Origin: Batillaria attramentaria
Taxonomy: Eukaryota > Mollusca > Gastropoda > Batillariidae
Direction of reading: 5' to 3'
DNA: 64,000 nt
Assembly: GCA_018292915.2 (NCBI GenBank)
Contig: JACVVK020000533.1
Coordinates: forward strand, 75,001-139,000
Part shown: positions 52,363 through 63,560 of the stretch, piece after piece
Layout of the letters: the number at the start of each line of letters is the position of its first letter
How positions within the stretch are numbered: position 1 is the first letter of the stretch
Made by a program: the position numbers and the translations under genes
The notes under the pieces: model-generated
Told to the model about the DNA's origin: nothing
The model's database searches: none
The model's input: the letters and a program-made list of their open reading frames with translations, nothing else

Positions 52363-53614
52363 CGTGTGTGCGCGCGTGCGCATGCGGATCACAGCACATG
52401 TGTAAAAGTCTGCACACCTCTCAGATGAGACAACACTAGTTACTACTGCAGCAGCATATACTTTTCTTCCAGTGTGAAAAAAACTTACAATCTGCATCAG
52501 CAAAAATGATGAGTGGCGATTTCCCCCCCAACTCGAGCGACACCCGCTTGAGGTTGCTGCGTCCCGCTGCCTGCATGATCAACTTCCCAACCTGTACATC
52601 CATTCACATACCGGTTACCCACTATACCACTATGGAATTGGATTTAAAACTGCTTAATGCAAAGATTTCATTACACTTCTTGACTTACACACTTTCTCTT
52701 TCTTTCTCACAGGAATCTACAACAACAACAAAAAGCCTGTCCCATCACAATACAGGTTTGTTAATTTACAGCATTGTCACAACAGTTACCATAAGGAGAT
52801 ATAACCACTGTTTGCAATGGCCGAGCTAAGCTAAAACAACAACTAGGTACATGTAAGATGTAACAACATAACAACCAACACAAATCAACAAGATTTCATA
52901 TGGTTTTGTGTGTGTTTGGTGCACTCAACATGGACAAATGCTGAATTACATGTACCTCCGTCGAGCCTGTAAAACAAACTTTATCCACATCCATGTGTTC
53001 GGAAATGGCCGCTCCAGCAGTTGGACCATAACCCGGGACCACATTCACCACCCCTGGAGGGAATCCAGCCTGGCAGAAAAAAAATTCATTATAATAAAGC
53101 AAAAATACAACTGTAAAAATAATTGCTCTCCTGAAAGCCAAGTTGGGGCTGGATTGGACACACCCTCAGGAAGCCAGCATCCAGCACCACACGCCAAGCC
53201 TTGACATGGAACCCGCAGGGGAAAAGGAAGAGAGGCCGGCCTCGCAACAGCTGGAGGCGGGACACTGAGGCAGAGCTATGCAAGCAGGGGATCAAATGGA
53301 CTGGAGTGGCAAGAGTAGCCCAGAACTGAGTGCGATGGCGAAGGGTCGTCGATGGCCTATGCTCCATCCAGTACTGAGTAGTAGTTAGTAGAAAGCCAAG
53401 TTCCTACTAACAGTGTGTATAAACAGAGGCGCCTTGCCCATAAGCTTTGCCAAAACATTAGCACAACCAAACCAGATAAGCACACTCATGTGAATCACAT
53501 GCACTAAATCACATACTGGACATCAACATATTACATGTACAATCATGTGGAGTGCAGGATCAACTCAGATACATTCAGTTTTTATAATTTAGCACTGCAT
53601 CTTTTTCTTTTTTC

Positions 53615-53646
<32 letters not shown>

Positions 53647-54476
53647 GGGGTGGGGGGGGGGAGCTGGGCTATTTTTCATGGACCAAATATCTCCAAAGCA
53701 GGGATGGAGGACATGCTAGTTCCTGGAGAGAACCCAAGATGACTTAAATTGAACCCCTGACCTCCTGCACTGGTGGTAAGAGTTGCTGCCAGTATTCAAC
53801 CCACCAGCCATCCCTGTTTAGAGTCCACTCAACGCTGCATGAACCCCTATCATGTTTTGATCAAGCCAAGCATCGTAAATGAGTGTTTCTGTGAGACTGA
53901 GCACGTTACCCCACCTCTTTGAAGAGGGACGCACAGTGCAGCGCTGTGAGAGGTGTCTGCTCAGCTGGCTTCAGAACGACAGTATTTCCACATGCCAGGG
54001 CTGGTCCCAGTTTCCATGCCAACATCATGATTGGATAGTTCCACTGGAAATCGGAAAAATATGGCAAACGTTGCATAAAGAAATTCATCCCAAATAAATT
54101 CAATGCACAGAGTACTATTACCAGTGTCTTATATTTTGCTGAAGTAATCAGTGCTTGCAGAATTTTTTCTAAGAGTTCCATTTAAATGCCTGGTAAGACT
54201 TTTTACTGCAAACATAAACATTCATCAAAATTACTCTGTGCGTGTGTGTGTGTGTGAGTGTGTGTGTATACACATATGGTCAGCACATGTGTGTTCTGCT
54301 GATGCTTAGGTCAAATTACAAACTGATGTTATAGCTAAGGCATTCAGTGTATCATAAGTGAAAATAAAATGTGCACGCTCATGTGTGAGAGAGAGAGAGA
54401 GAGAGCGAGCATGCACACGTGTGGGTGTATGAGAGAGGGGGCTGGGGGTGGGGGGAGAAAGAGTGACAGATGGAGC

Positions 54477-54544
<68 letters not shown>

Positions 54545-55035
54545 AAATGATGATGATGATGATGATGATGGAGATGCAGATAAACACAAACGTACTGGAA
54601 TAATCTGACCACAAACGCCCACTGGCTCATGACGAGTGTATGTAAAGTACGTCCCATCTGAAAACACAGACATACAGAAACTGGACTCATGTAGTCTGTG
54701 TAAAAATGATCAATGTTGGAAACTAATGCAAATTACTACACAAAAGGATGAGTGAACGCACACCAATGTGATACACCAAAAACATTCTGTGGAAAAAGGA
54801 TCGGTACACAAGCATCTATGATGTGCAACGTACGGTACAGGGTGAGACACATATCATATGTGCTGCATCGCTTGTAGGTAGATGTAAGGAAGCAGTCATC
54901 CAAAGTAATTTATGCCCCAAAGTGACATAATAACAATAATAATATGACATTCTTATATAGTGCAGTACCCCCACAAGGTGAGCTCAAGGTGCTGCACGAT
55001 TTCTAACTAATAAGAATCTACAACTCATACTGTCA

Positions 55036-55109
<74 letters not shown>

Positions 55110-58100
55110 TCACACACACACACACACACACCCTGCCATTCCACCAGCAACAGGGCTCAGGATGGGTCAAGATCTGTTGTGAAACTAGTCGTAAGACAAT
55201 CTGAACAAGAGGGTTTTCAGTTTGACTTTGAAATCAAGTAAGTCAGAAAGCATTTTGAATGCACATGCTCATGCATGCAGACATTCAAGTAACAGTGCAG
55301 CCAGCACACAATTATTCTCAATGGTACACAGACAAAAGATGGATATTGATTCAAATGCGTGTGCCGCAGAATTAATTAAAATGGCTGCCACTGCAGCTGT
55401 TTCAGCTTGACAAGAATGATCTTGGGACCAACATATGTTGTTCATTGTTTGCTAATCGTGATCAATAAACCAATACATGAATTACCCTTGTACACACACA
55501 GGTGTTGCATGTATACGGGCATCACCGTAATTCATGCCAGCAGCCTGTCTGCATTTAGACAGGCTGTCTCATAGAAAATCACATTCTTGAGTGATGCGGT
55601 GACAGCTTGACCTAACGTACCAACGGGAATTGTCTTTCCATGGATCTTGTCACACCAGCCAGCATAGTAGCGGAAAACACCGACTGTAGCCTTCACATCA
55701 TCGACAGAATCGAAAAACGGCTTCCCGTTGTCCAAAGTCTCTATATTCTGCAAAACATTCATGGGGAAATATCTTGTATGACTTGGTTTAGGATCTGGGC
55801 CCGCATGTTAAACTCAAGGTTAATTTAACCCACAGCTATGGGCCTAACCCAGACTAGGACAAAAGAAACCCCAAAACAAAATTAAATTAAAAAAAGGGAG
55901 CGAAGAAAGGAAGAAAAAATCCTTCTATAACTTATACTCACTCAACGGCGTAGGCACCATGGTGGAATGGACCCACTTCCTGATTAACCCCCCCCCCCCC
56001 CCCCCAAAAAAAAAACAAACAAAAAAACAAAAAAAAAAACCCCAAAAACAGAAAATTTAACCCTAGAGCTAGTTTAGTTCGATGTTAGACTTCAACCCGA
56101 GGCTAAAATACCTAACCTCGACTTTTACATACAGGCCCTGATGTTTTAAAGTGTATAAGAGCCACTGTGTCATGTCTTAGCGCCTGCAGTTTCAAGGAGG
56201 CTTGGTCTTACAAGCTATCCTTGCTGGTGTTAGTGTGTGGGATCTTATGTCTGAAGAAGAAAGCAGAGGAACAAATCGAAATCACAAAAGTAACACAATG
56301 AACAGAAGAGAAAAGTACCTAACGTAGAACCTGTTGATGAACAGTGTCGGTTTTCCAGTCAAAGTATAATTTGATAAGGAGTACGTGCCCACCAAATGGA
56401 CCACTCCACTTCTGTCAATCAAAAGGGTCGAGCCCCCATAATTCAGCCAATCACACCCCACAGTATAATGAGCACAAGACATGGCATTGTCGGGCAAACT
56501 TTTTGCCCGACACTACGACGAGGGAAGCACATGTCGTTTGATATGACTGGAGCTTGGAAAGAAAGCATAAGTCCATTGACATCATTTGAGGAGAAAGACC
56601 ATAACACCAATGTCTTTCATCTTGAAATCACCCCTTTTCCCATACAATGACCTCAAGGACGTACTGTGTTTTGCCAATACACAACAGAGTAAAAAGGGGG
56701 GGTGGGGGGGGGTCTAGCCTCTGGTCTTGTGGAGCGGAGTTGTCAAACCCTGGCCCAACTGGAACACCTTCACTGCCCAAAGATAGGTTTTAAATGACGC
56801 ATTGTGCGTAGAAGTCACATACTGATAGATATTCCAGATCCCTTTCCAGCAGGTCAGCGAACTTGTTCATGAGTTCGCCTCTCTTTGAGGCGTCCATCGT
56901 CCGCCAGGGGGCACCCACGGCGAACGCAGATCTGGCAGCCGCAACAGCAGCATCAACATCCGCCTGCAACATGGAAGACATAATGCACATGAACTTCTAA
57001 ATGTCTACTTCTAAACAGACGTCTGGAAATTTACCGAATATCTCAAACTTTTTCACTGCCATTGTGTGCTTGAGTCACTCGATAGCATTAAGATCGTGTA
57101 CACTAAGATCAGATGGTGTAAAGTACTAAAAAGATGATGAAGAAGGTGAACCACGTGGTTCATCCAAACTACTTGGCACAAAGCACCTTGAGCTGTGCAC
57201 GCTCAAGTGAACCACATGCAGTCACTCACACTGTGAAGGACCCCAACAACTTTGAATCATGTGATGTGAAGGTGAAACTCATTCGTATGAACACTTGAAG
57301 TGAAGGAGTGTCGTAAACGCAACATTACCTTGTCCCCCTCTTGAATATTGCAGATGACTTGCTCGGTAGCTGGGTTAATGGTGGGAAAAGTCTTCCCACT
57401 TGCTGAATTTCGCCATTCATTGTTGATAAAAATCTGCAGACAAAAAAAAAAAAATAAAAAGAAATAAAAGAAGAGGAAATGCTTGTGCAGATATTCTGTC
57501 ATGACTGAAAAGACACTAATGCATGTTTTGGTGACTTCTTGAAATGGCTGAATCAATAAACCATGGATACAAGTATTAATAAAGCTGAAATAGTCACAAG
57601 GCAGCAGAATGCACTGTGTTCAATGCTTACGCTGCTTATAATAATAATAATAATAATAATGAGTATTGTATAGGCGCTTTACCCAATTTCATCAATCGGG
57701 TCAAAGCGCCGCAAACTGAACCCAACACGCACGCTCATGTGAATCAAACGCATTCTCTCACACACTGGAAATAAACACATTACAATCACGTGGTGCGAAG
57801 GGTCAGCTCAGCTATTTAAATTTCGGAATTTGGAATTGCATTTTTTTTTCAAATTCGGTGGGCTGAACATTTCCAAAGCAGGGGGGAGGAAGCCGGAGTA
57901 CTCGGAGAGAACCCCCAACGAATGAACGGTGCCACATACGAAAAGGAAAAATTCTTTGCCCCGAGTGGGACTCGAACCCCTGCCCTCTCGCACTGGTGAC
58001 AAGTCTCTTAACCACTAGTCCACCGACCGCCCCATGGTATTGCTAAAGCTGTAAGACAGGTACTATTTTAGCAAGTTTAGCAGACTATTTTACTAATGCA

Positions 58101-58475
58101 CTAACACTAGTAGTAAAAGCAAGTGGTCAAATTTACAGAGGGTGCGCTCTAATGGATGACGAGAACATCAGATATAATACTTGTTTCTTTTACTTAGTCT
58201 CAATACGTATGACAGGGCCAGGTGTACAACAGCGTGCGGAAAACTTTTCATCGAATGCGTTGACTCTGCACATCAGAGTCAATCTCTGGAGTCACAGTAT
58301 ATCATCTGAGACCATTACGGTGACTCTGGCCAGCGTATCAGTTGTTGTAGAAGTGTACCGCGTTCTGAGCAGACATTATTTGGTTGCGGACTGAGAACTA
58401 GCTAGACAGCACCGATGGGTGGTTATATTTTTAGTAGCTTTGTCTAGTCCAAGTCTGTTCTTGAATGGACCATAG

Positions 58476-58508
<33 letters not shown>

Positions 58509-59391
58509 ATATTTCTCTAATATTAGAAACAAAAAAGTCACGAAAACGGTCGCGATGGCCAAATGAAACATCCTTCTATCTGGCACACAGCCTTAGAGCT
58601 TTTAAAACGACAGTTTTCCATCTCACTGGCGTCACGAACATAGTTTTAATTCCTCCACCACTGAAGCAAAGATCATGTGCAGAAAGCACTGCTTGCTTCA
58701 GAACAGCCAGGGCCCGTATGTAAAAGTCAAGGTTAATTTAACCCACGGCTACGGGCCTAACCCAGACTAGAACAAAAGACACCCAAAATCAAAATTAAAT
58801 ACATGTAAAAAAGGAAGCGAAGAAAGGAAGAAAAAAATCCTTCTATAACGGCTTACGTATCTTGCTGGGATGGGCCCTCTTCTTGATTTCAAACAAAAAA
58901 CAGCAGAAAATTTAACCCTTGAGCTAGTTCAGTTCGAGGTTAGACTCTAACCCAGGGCTAAAAGCCCTAACCTCGACTATTACATACAGGCCCTGATATC
59001 CATTATGTGGCCAATACAGAGATGCAATGCAGTTTGTTTGGCATTACATGTATTTGCTTTTAATTTTGGGTCTTGGCAACATTTGTGCATTGACCAGAGC
59101 AAGTATCTGTTTATATTTCTTTTCCCTCTGAAAAAAAAGGAGTGCATGGGTGCATGCGTGCGTGCGTGTCTGCATGTGTTGTGGACAGAGAGAGAGAGAG
59201 AGGTTCCTCACATAAGGAAAGGATCATGTACAATTAATCATTGTTGGTTTTTTAATTTTGCCAAGATAGTACAACAACTGTTTGCCAGACATATAAATCA
59301 AGAAAGCAGAAATGGGTATTTTATCAAGATGGACATTAACCTTTTTGGGTAATTACCCATGATGATGAGCACTTACAGAGCTAAGGCTCTG

Positions 59392-59453
<62 letters not shown>

Positions 59454-59884
59454 ACGTATGGTAAGCACATGTGTGTTCGCCCCTCATATTAATCGGTCCA
59501 CGCGGATAGCAGCGGCGGATCAAGAATGGGGACTTCAAATAGCTCCCAGAATTTCGTATACTATTCTTCAAGATTACCCACTGCTCTAATCTGACACTCC
59601 TCAACAATATGCTGCAATGCTCATTCTTCCAGACACCTCTGCTTAGAAATTACTCACAGGTTACTTGCAAAAGAGGACAGACCTCTAGGGTTCCTGAACT
59701 GGTCGCTGTGCATGGAACACAAGTAGCCAAATCAAATACGGGAAAGTGAAAGTTGACAACCCTAAAGCTTATGTGCATGCACAAATGAATTACTGTGCCT
59801 CGACAGTTCGATACGATAATTGAGTCGTTTCCTCACCTGGGTAAATTTAACTTTGGTATCTGGTTTGCCTTGTGGGTCAGACAT
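47392..59884 (-). CDS. Aldehyde dehydrogenase, ALDH1/ALDH2 class (retinal dehydrogenase-like)
   Basis: NAD(P)-dependent oxidation of aldehydes to acids. Fourteen exons on the minus strand: 59837-59884, 57329-57433, 56823-56963, 55621-55747, 54596-54657, 53915-54043, 52956-53069, 52489-52591, 51980-52164, 50222-50386, 49637-49794, 48552-48626, 47895-47934 and 47392-47424. All phases close to 494 residues. Key parts: [34 protein letters not shown] (Asn163), the KPAEQTP cofactor site, FTGSTEVGK, the LELGGK general base Glu262, and GQNCCAGSR with nucleophile Cys296. The Cys-Glu spacing of 34 matches the family. The C-terminus is KNS-stop, as in ALDH1A proteins. The short N-terminus lacks a mitochondrial presequence, so it is probably cytosolic. 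An upstream in-frame Met (59947) would add 21 residues and is less likely. ALDH1A versus ALDH2-like cannot be settled by eye. Confidence 0.96.
48196..48310 (-). mobile_element. Truncated family-1 SINE, ALDH intron 12-13
   Basis: On the minus strand: CGTATCCCGGCTGGGGCC, GTGCTGGCTTTTTCATCG, and a TTAAAC tail. The 5' part of the head is missing. Confidence 0.8.
48790..49010 (+). mobile_element. tRNA-derived SINE (family 3)
   Basis: The head GGTCTAGCGGTTAAGGCATC (A box) and GGTTCGAGTCCCCGG (B box) resembles tRNA-Leu/Ser. The body starts GGAATATGGTGGGATTTTTC and ends with GTGCACGCTAAAAATCCCAC. It lies in ALDH intron 11. Confidence 0.8.
49368..49430. mobile_element. 63-bp perfect palindrome bounded by TTAA
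   Basis: 31-base arms (TTAACTCTTTGACGACGGAG, then CACAATTTCTG) around a single T. It shares its outer 25 bases with 30254-30304 but keeps six more inner bases per arm. Confidence 0.85.
50458..51416. repeat. 96-bp minisatellite, ~10 copies, in ALDH intron 9
   Basis: Ten near-identical head-to-tail 96-bp units, differing mainly at one base (CATCGTTTGG or CATCGTCTGG: units 3-5 have C). Because 96 is divisible by three, the plus strand stays open for 304 codons (50527-51441), with a 32-residue repeat containing [20 protein letters not shown]. This is on the strand opposite to ALDH. A real protein is unlikely but not excluded. Confidence 0.95.
51642..51945 (-). mobile_element. tRNA-derived SINE (family 5), ALDH intron 9
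   Basis: The minus strand has GTGTAGTGGTTAGCACTTCG (A box) and GGTTCAAGTCCCAGC (B box), with a long body ending near GTTAACGCTGGGATAATGAT. It lies just downstream, in gene orientation, of exon 9. Confidence 0.7.
52330..52357 (+). repeat. (TG)n microsatellite
   Basis: A short TG run with TGCG extensions in ALDH intron 8. Confidence 0.9.
53145..53390 (+). mobile_element. 5'-truncated RTE-like LINE end with 12-bp target duplication
   Basis: Encodes [17 protein letters not shown] in one frame and [24 protein letters not shown] sequence in another; it is the same 3' region as 40741-41125. GAAAGCCAAGTT is duplicated at 53133-53144 and 53391-53402. It lies in ALDH intron 6. Confidence 0.85.
53440..53818 (-). 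mobile_element. Degenerate family-2 SINE interrupted by (TG)n
   Basis: CACTCATGTGAATCACATGC, CAATCATGTGGAGTGCAGGATCA and the B-box region AACCCCTGACCTCCTGCACT follow the order of the intact copy at 57637-58035. It is eroded and carries a (TG)n-poly(G) block at 53617-53660. Confidence 0.6.
54480..54541 (+). repeat. (AC)n microsatellite beside ALDH exon 5
   Basis: A CA run and a (GAT)n run lie within 55-120 bases of the exon 5 donor at 54595. Confidence 0.95.
54930..55270. repeat. Unclassified repeat with (AAT)n and long (AC)n
   Basis: ATAATAATATGACATTCTTA, then AGCTCAAGGTGCTGCACGAT, resembles the tails of mollusc SINE/LINE 3' ends. (AC)n fills 55036-55107 and 55114-55131. It lies in ALDH intron 4. 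Confidence 0.6.
55797..56138. mobile_element. MITE, GGGCCCGTATGTA family (copy 4)
   Basis: In reverse orientation to copies 1-3, expanded by a poly(C)-poly(A) block at about 55988-56043. It lies in ALDH intron 3. Confidence 0.85.
57637..58035 (-). mobile_element. tRNA-derived SINE (family 2), ALDH intron 1
   Basis: An intact copy. On the minus strand GGGGCGGTCGGTGGACTAG, GGTTCGAGTCCCACTCGG, and a long body (GAGTACTCCGGCTTCC..GGCGCTTTGACCC) end in (ATT)n, seen as AATAATAAT. Confidence 0.9.
58478..58506 (+). repeat. Poly(C)-poly(A) junction
   Basis: About 20 C then about 10 A, in ALDH intron 1. Confidence 0.9.
58710..58993. mobile_element. MITE, GGGCCCGTATGTA family (copy 5)
   Basis: Reverse orientation, complete, in ALDH intron 1. 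Confidence 0.9.
59393..59450 (+). repeat. (TG)n microsatellite, ALDH intron 1
   Basis: An uninterrupted TG run of about 58 bases. Confidence 0.95.
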
Positions 59885-60204
59885 CCTGAAGCGTGTGAAC
59901 GTGTTTCCTCCGCAGGTGGCTTGCCGCACTGTGCATCCACCCTGCACGCGTCCTTGACCTGAAGCAGATGGCGCAAGTGCCGTGAGTCGTACTGTTTGCG
60001 ACTTTCTAAAAATCTTTTAAATTCGGCATTTGATACTGCAAAAATGTTTAAAACTAGTTTGGTAGGTTTGGCATAGTAATGTTACCATCTGCTTTTGCTA
60101 AGCCGAAATTAAAAAGTTACGACACTAGAACGATCTTCAGCAAGTAGAAAGTGTTCATGGCGGCATTTTGTCGCGCACATTGAGTGCAAGAATTTGCGTT
60201 CACA
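59885..60204. promoter_or_regulatory. Divergent promoter, ALDH/RANBP2
   Basis: Only 320 bases separate the two opposed start codons, so the core promoters must lie here or overlap the 5' UTRs. ATGGCGGCATT at about 60157 resembles a YY1-type initiator motif, 40-50 bases upstream of the RANBP2 ATG. No TATA box is evident. Confidence 0.6.
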
Positions 60205-61624
60205 ATGTTTAGAAGAAAACAAGACGTCGATAGACACGTCTCAAGCATTCTTGGGCGGATCAAACAAGAAAGAGAGGTTAGTGTGTGTGTACTTTTATCT
60301 CAAAATGAATCCTTTTCGTTCAAAATGAGCAGGTAGTTTCGGAATCGTTTTCTAGGAATGCCCGATTGTCCATTCCCTTCCTTTTTCAAACATTTTTTCA
60401 ATCATTGTCAGTCTTATCTTCAAAGGATAAACGCAGAGTATTCGCTTGGGGTATTTTATTTCGTGAGATTATAGAGGGGACCTAACAATTTGGCCGTTGA
60501 AAGGTGGCTTACGGCATTGGCAATCGTTCAATTTTTAAATGTCCAGAAATTTCGCCGCTTACTTGGCTGCTTGACAGTCCTATACATGTTGTATGAACCA
60601 CGCGTGAGTACGAGGACAGAGTGTTGTTATCCGTCAGTTGGTTTCATTGTTTTTTCTCTGTTTGCAGAGAAATGCCAAGGGTTACCAGATTGCAAGGTTG
60701 TACTTTGAAGTTGGAGAATATGAAACAGCCAGAAGGTTGGTATTTAATGAAAATTTATTGAAATTAAATGGGCTAATTCCATCTTTGCTTAGCCAGCTAT
60801 GTTTTGGAAAAGTTTCGCTTGTTAGTGCACAAGTACGATCGAAATACTCTTATCTTGATAATTGGTCCTGTTCAGTGTTCTTTACACTATTTGTGAGCGG
60901 TTGAACGTTCAAACTCTACAACTGTTAGTGTTGTTGCACTGCTAGAGCACTCTGTGTGGTTGCTGCACCATCGACTTTACTTCTGTTCAGGGTCCATACA
61001 GGTCATGGAATCCTGGAAAAGTCATGGAATTTGGAAATAGCTTTTCCAGGCCTGGAAAGTCATGGAATTATCTAAAGAGTCATGGAATTTGAGAATTTTA
61101 TGGAAGCCAATTTGAGCCCAACAGTGAAACGGTCAGCTTGGTGATTACTCGCTGGACTGATTGCCAAAAATACCAACAAACTGCCTTCCCATAAGGCTAT
61201 TAACTAACTCTGAACATTGGTCTTGCTGACTGCGGTAACTTGGATAAGCTCATAATTTCTACCCTCGCGTGTGTCAGTGTGAAAGAGGGTAAGGAAGTTG
61301 TCATGGAAGACAGGAGAATTGGCCTGGAAAAGTCATGGAAAAGTCATGAATTTTTGAGACTGTGAACCTGTATGGACCCTGTCTGTTGGCTCATTGCCAG
61401 CATTACATTATATGCTGACACTGGGCAGTTGTCTAAGTGGTGTGATGATAACTGGTATGATACCAGGAAAAATAGTCAGGATGGCTGAATGGTAGAGCAT
61501 TGGACTTCTAATGCTTGGGTCATGAGTTTGTATCCCGGCTGAGGCCAAATATTTCTGCTGGCTTTTTCATTGTTGCCCCGTCTTTGATATCATCCGTGTG
61601 TGGTGGAAAAGGACTTTAAACCCC

Positions 61625-61655
<31 letters not shown>

Positions 61656-62388
61656 ACCCATGTAAAACAACTCAGGACCATCTGTGAGCATAAAATGGTA
61701 GCATCAGCCCCTCCAGACTTTTAATTCAGATCCATAATCACATTCATTATTGAAAAGTTTTTGAACGCTGGGTCTTACTCGTGTTTGCGATTAGGAAAAT
61801 GTTTACTTTTAATAACTTCCCTGCAAATGAGCAATGACCCTGTATCATGATGGAACATGCCTTGAGGAAAAATATATATATTATTATATGCAAGTGCCTT
61901 TAGATTAACAGAGTTAAATTTTACAATATTGCAGTGACGATATGTTATGATTTGCAGATACCTGGCATCATTTCTGTCAGTGCGAGAGACTGTTCCACAA
62001 GCGTACCGCCTTCTAGGACAGATTGAAGAAGCAGTCGGCAACAAAGAAAATGCAGTCGAAGCTTACAAAAGGTATGGCTTCTGTTCTACAATTTGTCCAT
62101 GAAAAAGAAAAAGTGACCTTGAGTTCAGATTTGTATAACTTACAGTAGGGTGACCACACCTACATTCCTACGCACAGGTTGACATTCCTACGCACAGGTT
62201 GAGCCTTGAATTCTTTTTGAAACTGTGGTAAGTCTTCGCAGAGATGAAAAACGCTGACAAATCGACTCTGCCACATTGTTGGTAACTGTGCAGAGTCACA
62301 ATGCTGAAATTGACTTGCTTTGATTTGAATAATTTATTTTACAGGTTTCTGGAGTTTGGTGGATCAGGGAAAGAAGTTGTCCTGAGAA
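60205..62388 (+). CDS. RANBP2: RANBP2/Nup358-like nucleoporin, N-terminal exons (incomplete)
   Basis: Start of a cytoplasmic nuclear-pore filament protein. Four exons: 60205-60276, 60668-60735, 61958-62071 and 62345-62388, with GT-AG introns and closing phases. The sequence is MFRRKQDVDRHVSSILGRIK, then RNAKGYQIARLYFEVGEYET, then YLASFLSVRETVPQAYRLLG, QIEEAVGNKENAVEAYKRFL and FGGSGKEVVLR. It aligns in order with the N-terminus of vertebrate RANBP2 (M-R-x-K-x-DV-R start, K-GY/F-A-LY-E--EY-A, then a TPR motif with YRxLG...A-E-YKR). Only part of the TPR domain is inside the window. Ran-binding, zinc-finger and E3 domains would lie beyond 64 kb. The next exon was not found in 62389-64000. Confidence 0.85.
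60769..61450 (+). repeat. Interspersed repeat (occupied copy)
   Basis: Matches 40312-40625 in order, but it is split at CTTCTGTT by a 394-bp MITE. It lies in RANBP2 intron 2. Confidence 0.75.
60988..61381. mobile_element. 394-bp MITE with CAGGGTCCATACAGGT ends
   Basis: Perfect 16-base inverted ends CAGGGTCCATACAGGT. The target TCTGTT is duplicated (60982-60987, 61382-61387). Internal GTCATGGAAT repeats occur. The empty site is at about 40540. Confidence 0.9.
61471..61660 (+). mobile_element. tRNA-derived SINE (family 1), RANBP2 intron 2
   Basis: GGCTGAATGGTAGAGCATTG and GAGTTTGTATCCCGGC (B box decayed), then the standard body and a poly(C) expansion in the tail. Confidence 0.85.
62160..62204 (+). 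repeat. 20-bp direct duplication
   Basis: CATTCCTACGCACAGGTTGA occurs twice in tandem in RANBP2 intron 3. Confidence 0.85.
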
Positions 62389-63380
62389 GTGAGTCTTTCG
62401 AGAATTCATTCGTAGTTGTGACTCACTAGAGAGTTAGATACGTATAGCCTCAGCATTTTTCTTTTTGGTAGCCTACAGGTGCGTGATCTGGATACAATCC
62501 CACAAAAGCCAAGAGCAGCCGCTATACTTTTTTGTTTGTTTTCTTTTTTTAATTCTGTTTTTGAGGGGTTTTTTTTTCATACAGTGACAAAAAACCATCA
62601 CAAGACAGAACAAGTGAGATGAAGAATATACACTTGAAAGGAGGTGCACCTGAAAAAGTAAATTTGTATCATATACAAATTTGTCTGTATGCAAGTATGC
62701 ATAACATGTAAGACAAGCAGCCTGTTACGTGTGGAGATGTGTTGGAGAGCCCGTCGTCTTATCGAGGTAGGACGATGACACACGGGCGAACAAATCCTCA
62801 CATAGCGAGTTCTTGTGGACCGCACGTTGTCTCTCTTCACTCACAGAAAACACGTGAGCGCGTAGAAAGGTTATAACCGTGTGGAGTTTATTACAGCACT
62901 TCTCTGGTGTTACACAGCACTTTCAAGCTTCGCAAATACAAGCTTCTCTCGTGCACACACACACACACGCAAACATCTCCGGGCCTTATATACAGAAACG
63001 GCATTCTAGTACATTCTGGACCACTCTTATAACAGAACCAATCAAAAATCAAAGCGTGAATCACCTTATTGCTATTTTAAAACTAAAGAAGAATCCAGAA
63101 TAATCAAGTACCTGCCCGCCGAACCTAGGCGCGTTATAGAACACCTTCTAATCGTAAACGGGCCAGAACAAAGCGATTTGCACGAGATTTCCGAGCGACT
63201 CAGCCCTAGGCCCTAAGTGCGTGTCACTGCCCGAGGCGAGAAATAGCTACAGTCAAAACAAGGTCACCGCTTCTCGAATACTCGTGATAACAATAGAAAC
63301 TTCTGGATCACGGGAAACAGATCTACATTACTAAAACAGAACATGAACAAAACATAGCAACTTCTCTGTCTCACTAAACT
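62389..63380. other. No recognised feature (RANBP2 intron)
   Basis: It contains a T-rich stretch at 62530-62580 and a short (AC)n at 62955. No exon with RANBP2 similarity was recognised. Confidence 0.4.
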
Positions 63381-63381
63381 A

Positions 63382-63560
63382 CAGTCGAACCTGCCATGGC
63401 GGTCACCTGTATAAGCCATGCCACTGTCTAACTCGGTCACCCCAGAGGATTTCCGAGCATTTTCCCTCTATATATGCACCGTATAACCAGGTCACTGTCT
63501 AACGCGGTCGTGCCACCTATTTTGGCAGTCCCAAACGACCTTTCAAACTGTACAGGGCAG
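63382..63560 (+). mobile_element. Pogo/mariner-like element end
   Basis: TACAGTCGAACCTGCCATGG begins the element in pogo style, followed by repeated GGTCACTGTCTAACGCGGTC- and GTCACTGTCTAACTCGGTC-like subterminal blocks. The right end was not found. Confidence 0.55.

Noticed and set aside
59885..59947. Longer ALDH N-terminus starting at Met 59947
   Set aside because: The added residues (MQGGCTVRQATCGGNTF..) do not look like a mitochondrial presequence, and ALDH1-type proteins start close to the MSDPQGK position.
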